Source: Rana temporaria
Lineage: Eukaryota > Chordata > Amphibia > Anura > Ranidae
NCBI RefSeq assembly: GCF_905171775.1
Contig: NC_053494.1
Span: 52,243,749-52,307,748 of the forward strand
DNA length: 64,000 nucleotides
Direction of reading: 5' to 3'
Below the pieces are notes generated by a model. It was not told the DNA's origin. It saw nothing but the letters and a program-made list of their open reading frames with translations, and did not search any database. This document shows positions 10,804-22,734 of this stretch, piece by piece. Numbering within the stretch: position 1 is the first letter of the stretch; every line of letters begins with the position of its first letter. Both the position numbers and the translations under genes were made by a program.

Positions 10804-11408
10804 TAGATATCCATAAGATCCGACAGGTGTAATTGTTTTACACTGTCGGATCTTAGGATGAAGTACCGCGGCCGCCGCTGGGGGGAGTTCGCGTCGTAAA
10901 CCAGCGTCGGGTATGCAAATTAGGAGTTACGGCGATTCACGACGGATTTTCGCGTTCGCTACGTCGCCGCTAGTCTAGTTTCCCGTCGCAAAGTTAGTCG
11001 TTATTTGACCTGCCTTAACTTTACACAGCAATCATATTGCTGTATAAAGTATGGCCGTCGTTCCAGCGTCGAAATTTAAAAATGAACGTCGTTTGCGTAA
11101 GCCGTCCGGGAATATGGAATTACGCTACGCGTGTCGCCGTTCGATAAAATGACGTCACTGCACGCAAAGCACGACGGGAATTGCGAAACGGAGCATGCGC
11201 AGTAGGTCCGGCGCGGGAGCGCGCCTAATTTAAATGGCACACCCCCATTTGAATTGGCCCGCCTTGCGCCGGACGTATTTACGATACACCGCCGCAAGTT
11301 TCCAGGTAAGTGCTTTGTGGATCGGGGCACTAAAACTGGAAACTTGCGGCGGTGTAACGTAAACGGGTTACGTTACACGGCCGCAAATGTATGTGAATCT
11401 GGCCCATA

Positions 11409-12846
11409 GTCCCCAGAACAAAAGGAAGTAAGGCGCCTCTAAGTGCAATATGCACAAGGGATTAAAAGCACTTACAAGATTGTAGAGTGATAAAAGCATG
11501 ATAAATGAAAGGCCCTTATCTATGGTTAGAGTCTGTCCTTGGCACAGGAATGGAGAGCAATGTAGAGCCATCCAGCAGCTGTGGGGTATTCTCATACATG
11601 CAGGTGTTCTGGATTCACTGCGGGACACACAAGGCTGATGGCGCCAGTGAGGAGAAGTGGGCGGTAACATGTTTTGGAGCATGCGCAGCTCCTTTGTCAG
11701 ACCTGCGCCCATACTCCTCAGGCTGGCTTATGAGTTTTGGGGGGAGGAGTAAGGGGAGAAGTGTGGGTGGGTGTTGAATACACAATAAGGTTTGTTGCGA
11801 GGACGGCAGTCAAATGTCTATACAGAGATAGCTGAGAACAGTGTAGCTAATGTAATGCTACCCCTGTAGGGGCTGCTGTAGATTATCAGGTTCTTTCCCA
11901 AAGCAATGCAGAGGCAAGCAGACACTCAATAACAGTCCATTCATGCTGGCTTATTAAACATTCTAGGGATTGTCTCTTAAGGTTTATTTGCTTGTAGAAA
12001 CGTATAACAGGAGGGGATTTGGGGTGATGTGGAATACACCAAAACGTTTACACACGTGGCACAAGTACAGGAAGACTGGAACAGTCTATGGCTTCACTGC
12101 TAGGGATCATGAAGCAGCTTAAAAACAGATAAAGGCAGACTGGAACAGTCAACAAGTTCATGGCTGGGGACCATGAAGTAGCTTTGGCACAAGTAAAGGC
12201 AGACTAAAACAGTCCACAGGTTCACTGTTGGGGACCATGAAGCAGGTTTGAGAGAGGAACAAGATCAGTCCATAGGTGCAGTCTCTTTCAAAGCAGTCCA
12301 GCATTTAGTCCAAAGGGAACCAGTGCCAATTAGCCTCCCTTTCCTCAGCTCACGAATCCATTCAGAGATAAAAAAAAAAGACAATCTCCTCTGCTCAGTG
12401 TTATGGCTGGCCATTTAAATTCTCCTTCCCTAAACTCCAAAAACCTCTTTTAGAGGCAGAGGGAAGCAATCAAACTCCCAGACTGTGAAACCCTGAACAG
12501 ACCAGACTAAAAAAACACTGCAAAAAACAACAGTCACTGCCCCTACCTATAACTGGTCTTCACAGCAAGGAGCACTGAAAGGGGCGGACGCATATCAAAA
12601 AACACACAGAATTTCCACGCTCAACTTACCAACCAATCAGCAACCAACCGAATTCACCTAACAGTGCGTTAAAAACAGGGGTTTAGTTGAACGCATTTGT
12701 AAATACATGCGTAAGCTGCAGGCCCCGTCAAGGCTCCCTGTGTACTGCAGACCCTAACTCTGAAATATAAAGAGTCTCCTCAGTGGAAGCACATGTATGC
12801 TGATTGTTGGATGAAGGGCAGATGACTGGAGGGAACCCAACCCTCC
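11409..12846. other. Unassigned sequence with a short tandem array
   Basis: No gene recognised. It includes a CpG-containing block near 11,640-11,780 and a TGTAGC...GTAATGCTACCCC motif at about 11,842 resembling the LTR-like ends elsewhere, but I could not define an element. Confidence 0.5.
12056..12262. repeat. Tandem repeat, unit about 60-75 bp, three copies
   Basis: Three diverged copies of a block containing AGACTGGAACAGTC, GGGGACCATGAAG and GCACAAGTA-type motifs. Confidence 0.75.
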
Positions 12847-12850
12847 TTAA

Positions 12851-13832
12851 CCACTTAAGACCCGCGCTATTGACAAAAGACGTCAACAGCGCGGCTCTCA
12901 GGTGCCAACTGGACGTCTTTGGACGTCATTTGAAGTGCATTACCCGCGCGCGCCTCTGGGGGGCGAGCAGCGGGTAAACACTGTCCCAGCGCATCGCTGG
13001 GAAGCCGATGCGTGTACCTGGCGGCCATGATGTCCGCCGGGTACACGCGATCGTCGGGAACACAGCAGGGATGTGGAGCTCTGTGTGTAAACACAGAGCT
13101 CCACGTGCTGTCAGAGGAGAGGAGACCGATCTGTGTCCCTTGTACATAGGCACACAGCATCGGTCACCTCCCCCAGTCACCCCCCTCCCCCCACACAGTT
13201 AGAACACACCCAGGATACACATTTAACCCCTTCCTCACCCCCTAGTGTTAACCCCTTCACTGCCAGTCACATTTATACAGTAATTAGTGCATTTTTATAG
13301 CACTGATCGCTGTATAAATGTGAATGGTCCCATGTCAAAAGTGTCCGATAAGTCCGTCGCAATATCGCAGTCCCAATAAAAATCGCAGATCGCCGCCATT
13401 ACTAGTAAAAAAATAAATTTAAAAAAATCATAATTCTGTCCCCTATTTTGTAGGCGCTATAACTTTTGCGCAAACCAGTCGCTTATTGCGATTTTTTTTT
13501 ACAAAAATACGTCGAAAAATACGTATCGGCCTTAACTGAGAAAAAAAATATTTAAAAAAAAAAAAAAATTGGGATATTTATTATAGCAACAAGTAAAAAA
13601 TATATATATATTTTTTAAATTGTCGCACTTTTTTTGTTTATAGTGCAAAAAATAAAAACCGCAGAGGTGATCAAATACCACCAAAAGAAAGCTCTATTTG
13701 TGGGGAAAAAAGGACGTCAATTTTGTTTGGGAGCCACGTCGCACGACCAAATGTCAGTTAAAGCGACGCAGTGCCGGAAGCTGAAATTTCGCCTGGGCAC
13801 GAAGGGGGTTTATGTGCCCAGTAAGCAAGTGG
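12851..13832 (+). mobile_element. TTAA-type DNA transposon, non-autonomous (subfamily A)
   Basis: Flanked by TTAA (12847-12850 and 13833-13836) with ends CCACTTAAGACC and GCAAGTGG. Internal landmarks shared with the copies at 31,025, 56,188 and 58,225 include the hairpin GAGCTCTGTGTGTAAACACAGAGCTC, the GTGTTAACCCCTTCACTGCC segment and GAGGTGATCAAATACCACCA. TTAA duplication is typical of piggyBac and Kolobok; the sequence alone does not decide between them. No transposase. Confidence 0.85.
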
Positions 13833-13836
13833 TTAA

Positions 13837-14346
13837 AGGAGCAGAAACTCACAAAAACACCCAGCACATTGCACAATGGCAGCAAAGGTGATTGCCTGAC
13901 CACAAAAAAACAAAAACACTGCATCCCTGATTACAGAATGAGCCAAAAAGGACATTTACCTAGCAGCCAAACTAGGAAGTTGCTACACTAATAAAAGTGC
14001 TCACAGGCAGAGAGCATAGGATCTGCTCACATGTTTTCTGGCAAAACCCAGTGGTATTTTTGTACTCCCCTGTGTCAATGAGCAGCTGCTGAGGCTAGTG
14101 GGTGGGAACGCCAGCAATGGGGGAACATTGGAAGCCAGCCGGTAACATCTGTGCAATTCAGCCTGTTTTCAAGTCGCTAGGAGATAGAGCTATAACTACT
14201 TCTTAAGAGGATTTAAAAAAAAAAAAGTATTTACATTGAGACTTCTTACAAAAAGTATGCAGCATGTATATGAACAGAAGGGAAACAATCTTTTCAACTT
14301 TGGTAATTTTAGTCTTTCTAGCCACTTTATCCCCTTCCCACTGAGC
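13837..14346. other. Unassigned sequence
   Basis: No gene or defined repeat recognised. Confidence 0.5.
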
Positions 14347-14354
14347 TTCTAGAT

Positions 14355-15413
14355 CAGGGGTCTCAAACTCAAATTACCAGAGGGCCACAAGACAAGTTTT
14401 CGTATGCCATGGGGGGCCGCATGCAAACTTTCAAACTTCAAAAACAACAGTACTGGTGTCAGCGAACACATTATTAACCCCCAGCACTGGTGTCAGCGAG
14501 CGCATTATTACCACCAGCACTGGTGTCAGCGAGCGCATTATTACCACCAGCACTGGTGTAAGTCAGGGTTTGACAAATTTGCTTGGAATCTAGGAGCCAG
14601 CTAAAAAAGTCAGGAGTCAGAAAACGCACCCCGTCCCGACGAGCTTGCGCGCAGAAGCGAACACATACGTGAGCAGCGCCCGCATATGTAAACGATGTTC
14701 AAACCACACATGTGAGGTATCGCCGCGATTGGTAGAGTGAGAGCAATAATTCTAGCTCCTCTGTAACTTAAAACATGCAACATGTAGATTTTTTTAAACG
14801 TCGCCTATGAAGATTTTAAAGGGTAAAAAAGTTTGTCGGCATTCCACAAGCGGACACAATTTTGAAGCGTGACATGTTGGGTATGAATTTACTCGGCGTA
14901 ACATTATCTTTCATAATATTAAAAAGAAGGGATAACTTTACTGTTGTCTTATTTTTTAATTAAAAAAAGTGTAATTTTTTCCCAAAAAAGTGCGCTTGTA
15001 AGACCGCTGCACAAATACGGCGTAACAGAAAGTATTGCAATGATCGCTATTTTATTTTCTAGGGTGTTAGGATAAAAAATATATATAATGTTTGGGGGTT
15101 CTAATTAGAGGGAAGAATATGGCAGTGAAAATAGTGTAAAATGACATTAGAATTGCTGTTTAACTTGTAATGCTTAACTTGTATGTAATACCAACGGCCA
15201 CCACCAGATGGCGCCAGCTCACATCTGGTGGTAATAACTTGTAAAACCAACGGCTCACCACCAGATGGCACCAGCTAAAAAAAAAAAATAAAAAAAAAAA
15301 ATATTTTTTTTTTTTTTTTTTTTTGCTCCCCTCACTTCCACCCTGCCTGAGGGCCATTTATAACTGGTCCGCGGGCCGCAAATGGCCCGCGGGCCGGTAC
15401 TTTGAGACCACTG
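14355..15413. mobile_element. hAT element, non-autonomous, containing a TTAA-element core
   Basis: Ends CAGGGGTCTCAAACTCAAA and GTACTTTGAGACCACTG, with a perfect 8-bp TSD TTCTAGAT (14347-14354 and 15414-15421), diagnostic of hAT. The core from about 14,630 to 15,120 aligns with the inside of the long TTAA element at 20,211-22,684 (CGCATATGTAAACG, CACATGTGAGGTATCG, TTTACTCGGCGTAAC) but without its ends. No transposase. Confidence 0.92.
14430..14565. repeat. 33-bp tandem repeat
   Basis: Three to four copies of CACTGGTGTCAGCGAGCGCA followed by TTATTACCACCAG, within the hAT element. Confidence 0.85.
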
Positions 15414-15421
15414 TTCTAGAT

Positions 15422-16343
15422 GCTGGGATGCAGAGGCGGGCACGTGACCACTGTGATTGGCTGTCTCCGCAGTCACATGATTGGAAAGCTCCCAATTACA
15501 AGTATACATTGAGAGCTTTCTGATCTCCACTGGTGACTATGCTGGGAGCGTGCATAGCCAGAAGGCAATATAATTTTTGTGAAAAAGGCACTTATAGCCA
15601 AGGCAGCCTTCAAACCCATGAACAGACAGTATGGCCGACATATTGCCACTCATAGAACACTACCCCAAGGGTTGTGTTGCCGGGGCAAATCTTGCCAAGA
15701 GAAACATACATACGTTTTATGCACAACAGTAGCACCACCAGGGCTGTATTTACAATAATGACATTGTCTAGGGCAAGGGCGTTAGCGACAATAGTGCCTC
15801 CAAAAAAAGAGGTGGGTATAGGGGATTTTGAGATGAGTCAGAAGTCACTTTATAATTCAGGGAACGTAAAACCATCTCTCCTTTCCTTGGTTTGGTGGTT
15901 CATACACCTAAAAAGTAGTTCCACATATACTGTAGAGCTGCACTGCATACTGTCTCCAGTAACACATTCTAGTAGTATGTATCACATCATCAACACAGCA
16001 CTAATCCTTCTGAGAATAACACATGTTATGTTAATTGCAGAAGGTTTTGCACTGCACTGAGGTGATTGATTTTTTTTTGAATGATTATTTAATTTATGAG
16101 ATGGCTGCACATAATTAGTATTGATTAAAATCAGTAAGACAGTGGATACAGTTTATCAATCTAGCTGTAGTTGTTGCTAATAAGGAACAGATCTTTACAA
16201 AGGGGCACCATTGTTCAGGTGAATCTTTGATAGCATGGTCATACCTCCCAACTTCCCATAATATGAAAAGAGTGACACTTTTCAAAGACAATGAACATCC
16301 CATAATTCCGTACCCCATCCAAGTTATCATCCCCTAATAAAAC
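15422..16343. other. Unassigned sequence
   Basis: No coding region or repeat ends recognised. Confidence 0.5.
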
Positions 16344-16445
16344 CGCAAAAACAGGGCCGATCCTAGGGTCAGAGGCGCCTGGGTGCAGAAATATTTCTGG
16401 CGCCCACACATAGGCGTGGTCATCTTACTAACTCCTCCCCTTTAC

Positions 16446-17396
16446 AAATGTTTCTATGGCTACGACTCAAACACAGAGATGCTCCCCTAAGAAGTCTTCA
16501 TTAGTGTCCCCCATCAGAGTCCCCCCCAGCAGGTGTCCCCCATAAGAGCCCCCCACAGCAGGTATCCCCCATCAGAGTCCCCCCCAGCAGGTATCCCCCA
16601 TCAGAGTCCCCCCCAGCAGGTGTCCCCCATCAGAGGAGCCCCCCACAGCAGGTGTCCCCCATCAGAGCCCCCCAGCAGGTGTCCCCCATCAGAGCCCCCC
16701 CATCAGAGCCCCCCCAGCAGGTGTCCCCCATCAGAGCCACCCCACAGCAGGTGTCCCCATCAGAGCCCCCCCACATCAGGTGTCCCCATAGATCAGTACT
16801 TTTCCAAAAGATCCTTGTAGCTTGGGCGCTCTGGGAGCAGAAGCACATAATAGGGGGCGGGGCATATGTGGCATCTTTGGTTACTTGGAGGGTGGCACTC
16901 GGAGAGCATTTCTGGGAGTGTAAGGCTCCATTCAAATGTTTCTATGGCTACGACTCAAGCACAGAGATGCTCCCCTAAGAAGTCTTCATTAGTGTCCCCC
17001 ATCAGAGTCCCCCCAGCAGGTGTCCCCCATCAGAGCCCCCCACAGCAGGTATCCCCCATCAGAGTCCCCCCCAGCAGGTGTCCCCCATCAGAGGAGCCCC
17101 CCACAGCAGGTGTCCCCCATCAGAGCCCCCCAGCAGGTGTCCCCCATCAGAGCCCCCCCAGCAGGTGTCCCCCATCAGAGCCCCCCCAGCAGGTGTCCCC
17201 CATCAGAGCCACCCCACAGCAGGTGTCCCCATCAGAGCCCCCCACATCAGGTGTCCCCATAGATCAGTACTTTTCCAAAAGATCCTTGTAGCTTGGGCGC
17301 TCTGGGAGCAGAAGCACATAACAGGGGGCGGGGCATATGTGGCATCTTTGGTTACATGGAGGGTGGCACTCGGAGAGCATTTCTGGGAGTGTAAGG
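16446..17396. repeat. Direct duplication (~490 bp unit) with 21-27 bp minisatellite
   Basis: Unit 1 (about 16446-16936) and unit 2 (about 16937-17396) both run from TTTCTATGGCTACGACTCAA through AGAAGTCTTCATTAGTG, a block of CAGCAGGTGTCCCCCATCAG repeats and GAGCATTTCTGGGAGTGTAAGG. The repeat number differs between units. Proline-rich open frames here are repeat artefacts. Confidence 0.9.
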
Positions 17397-17741
17397 CATT
17401 CACATCTAGGCGGACGAAATTGCAGCGTTTTGTCGCCGCAAATCGCGGTACAAATAGCGGCGTTTTGTACCGCGATTTGCGGCGTCAAAACGCCGGTATT
17501 GTCCGCCTAGATGTGCCCCAGATTGACCCCCTCTATGGAGATGCTTCCCATCTCCTAGCCGAATGCCGAAAGACGCCTGAAAAAAAGGTCCGGGACCTTT
17601 TTTCAGGCAGCAGGCGTCCGGCGTTCGGCGTGGAGATGTGAACCATCTCCATAGAGGGAAATGTGTTTCCAGTCCTCTGGCGGCAGCGGCGTAGCGCTAC
17701 AGGCGTAAAAACGCCTAGATGTGAATGGGGGCTAAGGGATG
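17395..17741. mobile_element. Hairpin MITE inside the hAT element
   Basis: Ends ATTCACATCTAGGCG and CGCCTAGATGTGAAT. Inside are two further strong hairpins: GCCGCAAATCGCGGTAC and partner near 17,440-17,485, and GGTCCGGGACC flanked by GCCTGAAAAAA and TTTTTTCAGGC near 17,590. TSD unclear. Confidence 0.75.
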
Positions 17742-17872
17742 ATTGGGAGCAGCTCTGTACACAGACAAGGAAGAGGGAGGGGAGCACTTTGGAGCTTCGG
17801 CGCCCCCACCTCTGCGGCGCCTGGGTGCGGAGCACCCCGTGCACCCTGCCTAGGATCGGCCCTGCGCAAAAA

Positions 17873-18496
17873 ACAGCCAAGGACTGTTTTCTGTGTTTGA
17901 GTAAAGGAAATGCTGTATGAATGGCAGTGGAGGATCAGTGACTCCTACGGTGGTAGTGCTACAGTTAAACTGACAACTGAGGAGGATAGACAGGCAGAAG
18001 GAATGGACTATAAATAACTGGGAGCTATCCATACTTTTCAAATAGGTGCTCTTTTACGTGGGCAAAAACAGGCCACTAAGCCACAATTTTACCGCCCCCT
18101 GGCTCCTGGCTGTCCACCCCAATCCTAAGACCTTGTGGTCGCAGCAATTTTAACTCCAACTGTAGAGTTTCACAGATGGCACCACCTGTCAAACTTGCCA
18201 GTTGAGTTCAATGGGGCTGCTCCACAACCATGAGCCAAATACTCCTGCAATGTCAACTTGCCAATTGGCAATTTCACAAAAAAAATTACAAAACAAAAAA
18301 AACAGGTGTCAGTGGTGCCTACTGAACACCTGTCAGCCAGTACTATACCACCCTCTGAGAATCAAGCCACTATCCACCGCAAGAGACTTAAGACCCTCAG
18401 CACCACTGTTAATGGCCCAACCTGTTCCAGTTTGGCTTGCCTACAGATAAGAATAAGTGTTGAGCAGCTTATTCTGTGCATGAGCAGCTTCAGCTC
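17873..18496. other. Unassigned sequence
   Basis: No gene or repeat boundary recognised. Confidence 0.5.
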
Positions 18497-18499
18497 ATA

Positions 18500-19161
18500 G
18501 GGCCAGATTCAGGTAGAAGTGCGGCGGCGTAACCTATCGTAGATACGTTACAACGCCGCAAGTTTTCATCGCAAGTGCCTGATTCACAAAGCACTTGCGA
18601 TGAAAACTACGCCGGTGGCCTCTGGCGTAAGCCTGCGTAATCTAAATGGGCGTGTGCCATTTAAATTAGGCGCGCTCCCGCGCCGGACGTACTGCGCATG
18701 CTCCGTTTTGAAATTCCCGCCGTGCTTTTTTTGAACTGCGAAATGCGTAACGTACTTTCGTATTCCCGGACGTCTTACACAAAAAAAAAAAAAATTGAAA
18801 TTCGACGTGGGAACGACGGCCATACTTTAACATGGCTCATCTAAATTTAAGCCATGTTAAAGCAGCCGTAACTTTGCCATGGGAAAAAAAACGACTAGCG
18901 ACGACGTAACGAACGCGAAAACCTTTGTGGATCACCGTAAAAGCTCATTTGCAAACCCGACGCTGGAAAACGACGCAAACTCCACCCAGCGGCGGCTGAA
19001 GAATTGCAGCCTAAGATCCGACGGTGTAAATCAATTACACCTGTCGGATCTTAGGGCTATCTATGCGTAACTGATTCTATGAATCAGCCGCATAGATACT
19101 CTCAGAGATACGACGGCGTATCAGGAGATACGCCCTCGTATCTCTTTTGTGAATCTGGCCC
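18500..19161 (+). mobile_element. Harbinger-type MITE
   Basis: GGGCCAGATTCAGGTAG and the inverted partner TTTTGTGAATCTGGCCC bound 662 bp; flanks ATA and ACA fit a 3-bp TSD with one change. Shared internal landmarks: GCGCGCTCCCGCGCCGGAC, AAGATCCGACGGTGTAA, and the terminal hairpin GATACGACGGCGTATC...GATACGCC. Confidence 0.85.
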
Positions 19162-19164
19162 ACA

Positions 19165-19534
19165 GTGAGCATGGGAATGTTAAGCACAGAATACTGGAGT
19201 GAATAGGGATATTTATGATAACCTTTCTTTGTCACAATAAGAAAAAAGAAACCAAGCAGACTGCAGGGAGAAAATATGCCACAGATGTAGCCCAGATTAA
19301 AGCGCTTGATGCGGCATGATAAGGCGTTATGCCTAATGTGCTAGCAGGTGCAGCGCCCATTAACAAGGTATTAGCCTTATGTAAAATGGATTGCTTCTAA
19401 AGCACTGTTTTATAGGCTGATGCAATGATGCTCATTATTCCTGGAACCATAGCTGAGAATTCTCTAAAGAGTGACCCCAACAGAGTTTATAGTGAATGCT
19501 TTAGTAACTGCATTTTATTGTATACATACCAGTG

Positions 19535-19568
<34 letters not shown>

Positions 19569-20206
19569 AGCGATCATGCTCGTTTACCAAAGGATTTGTT
19601 TCAATGCAGCCTGTGATAATGTCAAATATCCACCCAGATTCAGATAAATTTCAGTTTTTTTCTTCATCTGAATGTGATTGTGCCTCTGAAGCGAACAAAG
19701 GCCTGAATGAATAGTTTTCCTTTAGTAAGGCAGCCCTATTTAAAGAGAGAAAACAGGAAGAAAAAAAAGAGTACATTTAGTTAACACTTGAGCTCTGGAT
19801 ATATGAGTTAAATGTTTTTAGATAAAGCTTCTGAAACAATAAAGAAGAACTAATATATAACCCATTAAAAGATAAAATATAAATAAAATCTGCTGCAATA
19901 TTCACCTTCAATCTCTACAGGAGAGTCAGGACGCCCACTAACACACAGCTCATTTCTCTATCTACAACGTAGAGAGCGTCCTGACGCTTCTGTAGTCCAA
20001 GGGAGGAGGCGAGCATGACACTCCACACCAGGGAGAAAGCCTTGCATTACTGTGTGTAGTTACAGACAGAAGAACAGGAAGTGAGCATTTCTCAGAAGAA
20101 ATAAGGACATTTAAAAGCAAATTCAAATGATGAGGTAAGTGAAGGAGGACTGCACTAAGGTAAAGGAAGCTATTTAGGGAAAAAAGATTGTACCTTTTCA
20201 ACCCCT
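19165..20206. other. Unassigned sequence with a GA microsatellite
   Basis: (GA)n at about 19537-19567. Between about 19,920 and 20,206 there is weak resemblance to the second TTAA family (GAGGTAAGTGAAGG, then ACCTTTTCAACCCCTTTAA). No gene seen. Confidence 0.5.
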
Positions 20207-20930
20207 TTAACCACTTTACAACCGCCGAATGTCAAATTACGTCCTTGACTTTGTGCAGTGATATCTGAATAATGCCTGCAGCTACAGGCATTATTCAGAT
20301 ATCACCGTCTTCAGCCGGCGATTCTGTGCACAATAAGAACGATCAAAGGGGCAGTTCCGCTGCTTGATCCTTCTTATAGGCAGCGGGAGGGGACGTCCCC
20401 CCTCCCGCCGCCATCCGGTGCTTCTCCGGGCTCTCCCGTGCTATTGGGGGCCTGGAGAGCGAATCGGCCGGCGCTGGCTGGGGAAGCATAGAGATGACTG
20501 GTGACCAGATGGTCACCGGTCATCTCTATGACCGTCGGAGGCCCGAGCGCGACATTATGACATCACGCCCGGTACCGGAAGTAAACAAAGCCGCAATTGC
20601 GGCTGTCGGTGTGAAATCGGTGAATGTTTTTTCACCGATTTCATGCTTGTAAGCCTGGAGGAGAGATGTAGGGTCTTATTGACCCCACATCTCTCCATAA
20701 AGAGGACCTGTCACACTGATTTCTATTACAAGGGATGTTTACATTCCTTGTAATAGGAATAAAAGTGATCAAAGAAAATAAAAATAAAAAATAAAGTGTA
20801 AAAATAAAAAAATGAAGTAAAATTAAATTAAAATTATAATTTTTTTTAAAACGCCCCTATCCCCAGTAGCTCGCACGCATGCAAGTCCCGCCCACATATG
20901 TAAACGCCGTTCAACCCCCACATGTGAGGT

Positions 20931-21706
20931 CAGTGCCGGCCCAACACATTGTGCTGCCTGGGACCAAGAATGAAATGCTGCCCCCCCCCCAAAGAAAATC
21001 ACGTCATGGCTCTATACATGTATAAAGAGGACCTGTCATGGCTCTATTCATGTGATAAAGACAAAATTGCTTAAGGAAAGCAACCAATGGTCGGACTTTA
21101 TAGGCAACACAGACAGGAATAGCAAAAAATATATAATTTTATTACAAAGTAGTTACATAAAACAACATTAAAAAGAAAACCATACAAGATGTCAGGTATG
21201 TATGTTGCCTATAAATGTCCCCTGTGCGTCTACGCCATGAGGCTTCTTCAGGACAGACAAGAGAGGAAAATAGTCAAAGTCATCCGAACCACATAGGCAT
21301 AGATATATCCTGTACACAGGCTGTCTCCCGGGGGCAAACGCTGCTATCCAATCTGCCATAATGAGTAATTACATTGTACCGGGGACACGCACGGGGCGGT
21401 ATTAGGATCATAAGAATTTGTGGGTAGAGTAGGAGGGAGCGGCAATGCAGAGGGCTGGAGAGGCAGAGTTCTGATCGGAGCCGAGAGCTAGGGGGAACAG
21501 ATTCTGACGGGCAACCATTCTCTGCACAACAGGTTCCTCAGAGGGAGCGCCGCCTGCCTTTCTCACTCGCAGACTGCTCCCCTCCGACTGTGAGTGTCCT
21601 CACAGGCAGCGGAGTGGGCTATCTGGCGGGCGGCAGAATGCTGCCCCCCTAAAAGTGCTGCCTGGTACCCATGGTACCACCCGGTCCCATCATAGGGCCG
21701 GCCCTG
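20931..21706. mobile_element. hAT element nested in the TTAA element
   Basis: Ends CAGTGCCGGCCC and GGGCCGGCCCTG with a perfect 8-bp TSD TGTGAGGT (20923-20930 and 21707-21714). The site is confirmed by the unoccupied homologue near 14,720, which reads CACATGTGAGGTATCG without interruption. No transposase. Confidence 0.95.
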
Positions 21707-21867
21707 TGTGAGGTATCGTCTCGTGCGTTAGAGCATGTGCAACAATTCTAGCACTGGACCTCCTCTGTAACTCGAAAATAGTAACCTGTAAAAAAAATTG
21801 AGATTTTTAAGTACCGAAGTTTGGCGCCATTCCATGAGTGTGCGCAATTTTAAAGCATGACATGTAA

Positions 21868-22381
21868 GGCCCCGTACTCACGACCAAACATGTCTGCTGA
21901 AACTGGTCCGCGGACCAGTTTCAGCAGACATGTTTGGCCGTGTGTAGGCCCGAGCGGACCATTTTCGGGCGGATCGGACAGGTTTCCAGCGGACAACTGT
22001 TTCCTGGACTTGCTTTAAAACAGTCCGCTGGAAACCTGTCCGCCCGGACATGTTCGGTCGTCTGTACAGACCTACCGTACATGTCCGGCCGCCCGCCATC
22101 CCTCGCATGCGTCGAATGACTTCGACGCATGCGTGGAAGCATTTTAAAGGCAGGCCGCCCACGTCGCCGCGTCATTGTCGCGGCGACACCGCATCATCGT
22201 CGTGGCGACACCGCATCATCGATGCAGCGACACCGCGGACACGCCCCGCGTATTGTTTACGCTCGGACCTCTGTTCGATGGTGTGTACAGCCATCGAACA
22301 GAAGTCCCCGGGCAGACATGTCCGATGAAAACGGTCCGCGGACCGGTTTCATCGGACATGTCTGCTCGTGAGTACAAGGCC
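21868..22381. mobile_element. MITE with (C)CGTACTCACGA ends
   Basis: Terminal AAGGCCCCGTACTCACGACC is the inverted partner of TCGTGAGTACAAGGCCTT. The host continues on both sides (GACATGT ... ATATCTATTTACTCGGC), as shown by the unoccupied homologue near 14,880. Subterminal ACATGTCTGCTGAAACTGG palindrome matches the fragment at 5,594. A short TA/TTA-type TSD is likely. Internal 22-bp repeats (CGCGGCGACACCGCATCATC) near 22,175-22,235. Confidence 0.8.
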
Positions 22382-22734
22382 TTAGATATCTATTTACTCG
22401 GCGTAACATCATCTTTTACTTTATACAAAAAAATTGGGCTACTTTTACTGTTTTGTTATTTTTTAATTTATGAAACAGTTTTCTTTCCCAAAAAAAGGTG
22501 TTTGAAAAATTATTGCGCAAATCCGTGCGAGATAAAAAGGTTGCAATGACCGCCATTTTATTCCCTAGGGTGTCTGCTAAAAAAAATATATGATTTTTGG
22601 GGGTTCTGATTCATTTTCTACTAAATAAAAGGTGATTTTTACATGAAGGAGAGAAGTGCTAAAATAGGCCCGGTTGTCAAGTGGTTAAGGCAAAATTGCT
22701 AACTGTCACTGCTCTGCCTATTTTATTACAATGA

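Larger units (their letters stand above)
6464..11405 (-). mobile_element. Harbinger-type MITE (outer), expanded by nested insertions
   Basis: Ends are GGGCCAGATTCACAAAA on the left and the reverse complement GTGAATCTGGCCC on the right, flanked by a perfect 3-bp TSD (ATA at 6461-6463 and 11406-11408). Its own sequence is only the outer parts, about 6464-6521, 9196-9240 and 10806-11405, which align in reverse to the MITEs at 18,500, 29,319 and 61,727 (for example AAGATCCGACAGTGTAA and TTTAAATTAGGCGCGCTCCC). The remainder consists of nested insertions. No coding capacity of its own. Confidence 0.85.
16352..17864. mobile_element. hAT element, non-autonomous, with duplicated minisatellite interior
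   Basis: Ends CAGGGCCGATCCTAGG and CCTAGGATCGGCCCTG, with a perfect 8-bp TSD CGCAAAAA (16344-16351 and 17865-17872). Subterminal GGCGCCTGGGTGC motifs occur at both ends. The interior holds a segmental duplication, two minisatellite blocks and a hairpin MITE. No transposase. Confidence 0.92.
20211..22684 (+). mobile_element. TTAA-type DNA transposon (long subfamily B) with two nested insertions
   Basis: TTAA at 20207-20210 and 22685-22688; ends CCACTTTACAACC and GTTGTCAAGTGG. It matches the copy at 45,012-46,822 in opposite orientation (GCCTGCAGCTACAGGCATTA, TTTACTCGGCGTAAC). A hAT element and a MITE lie inside. Its own sequence is about 1.18 kb. No transposase. Confidence 0.85.

Noticed and set aside
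11841..12846. A third TGTAGC...-type LTR element
   Set aside because: Only a possible left end was seen; no right end or TSD.
12867..13160. Small frames around the 13 kb hairpin
   Set aside because: They recur as CG-rich hairpin sequence in every TTAA element copy and have different frames in each.
16533..17641. Proline-rich open frames
   Set aside because: Minisatellite CAGCAGGTGTCCCCCATCAG in different frames.
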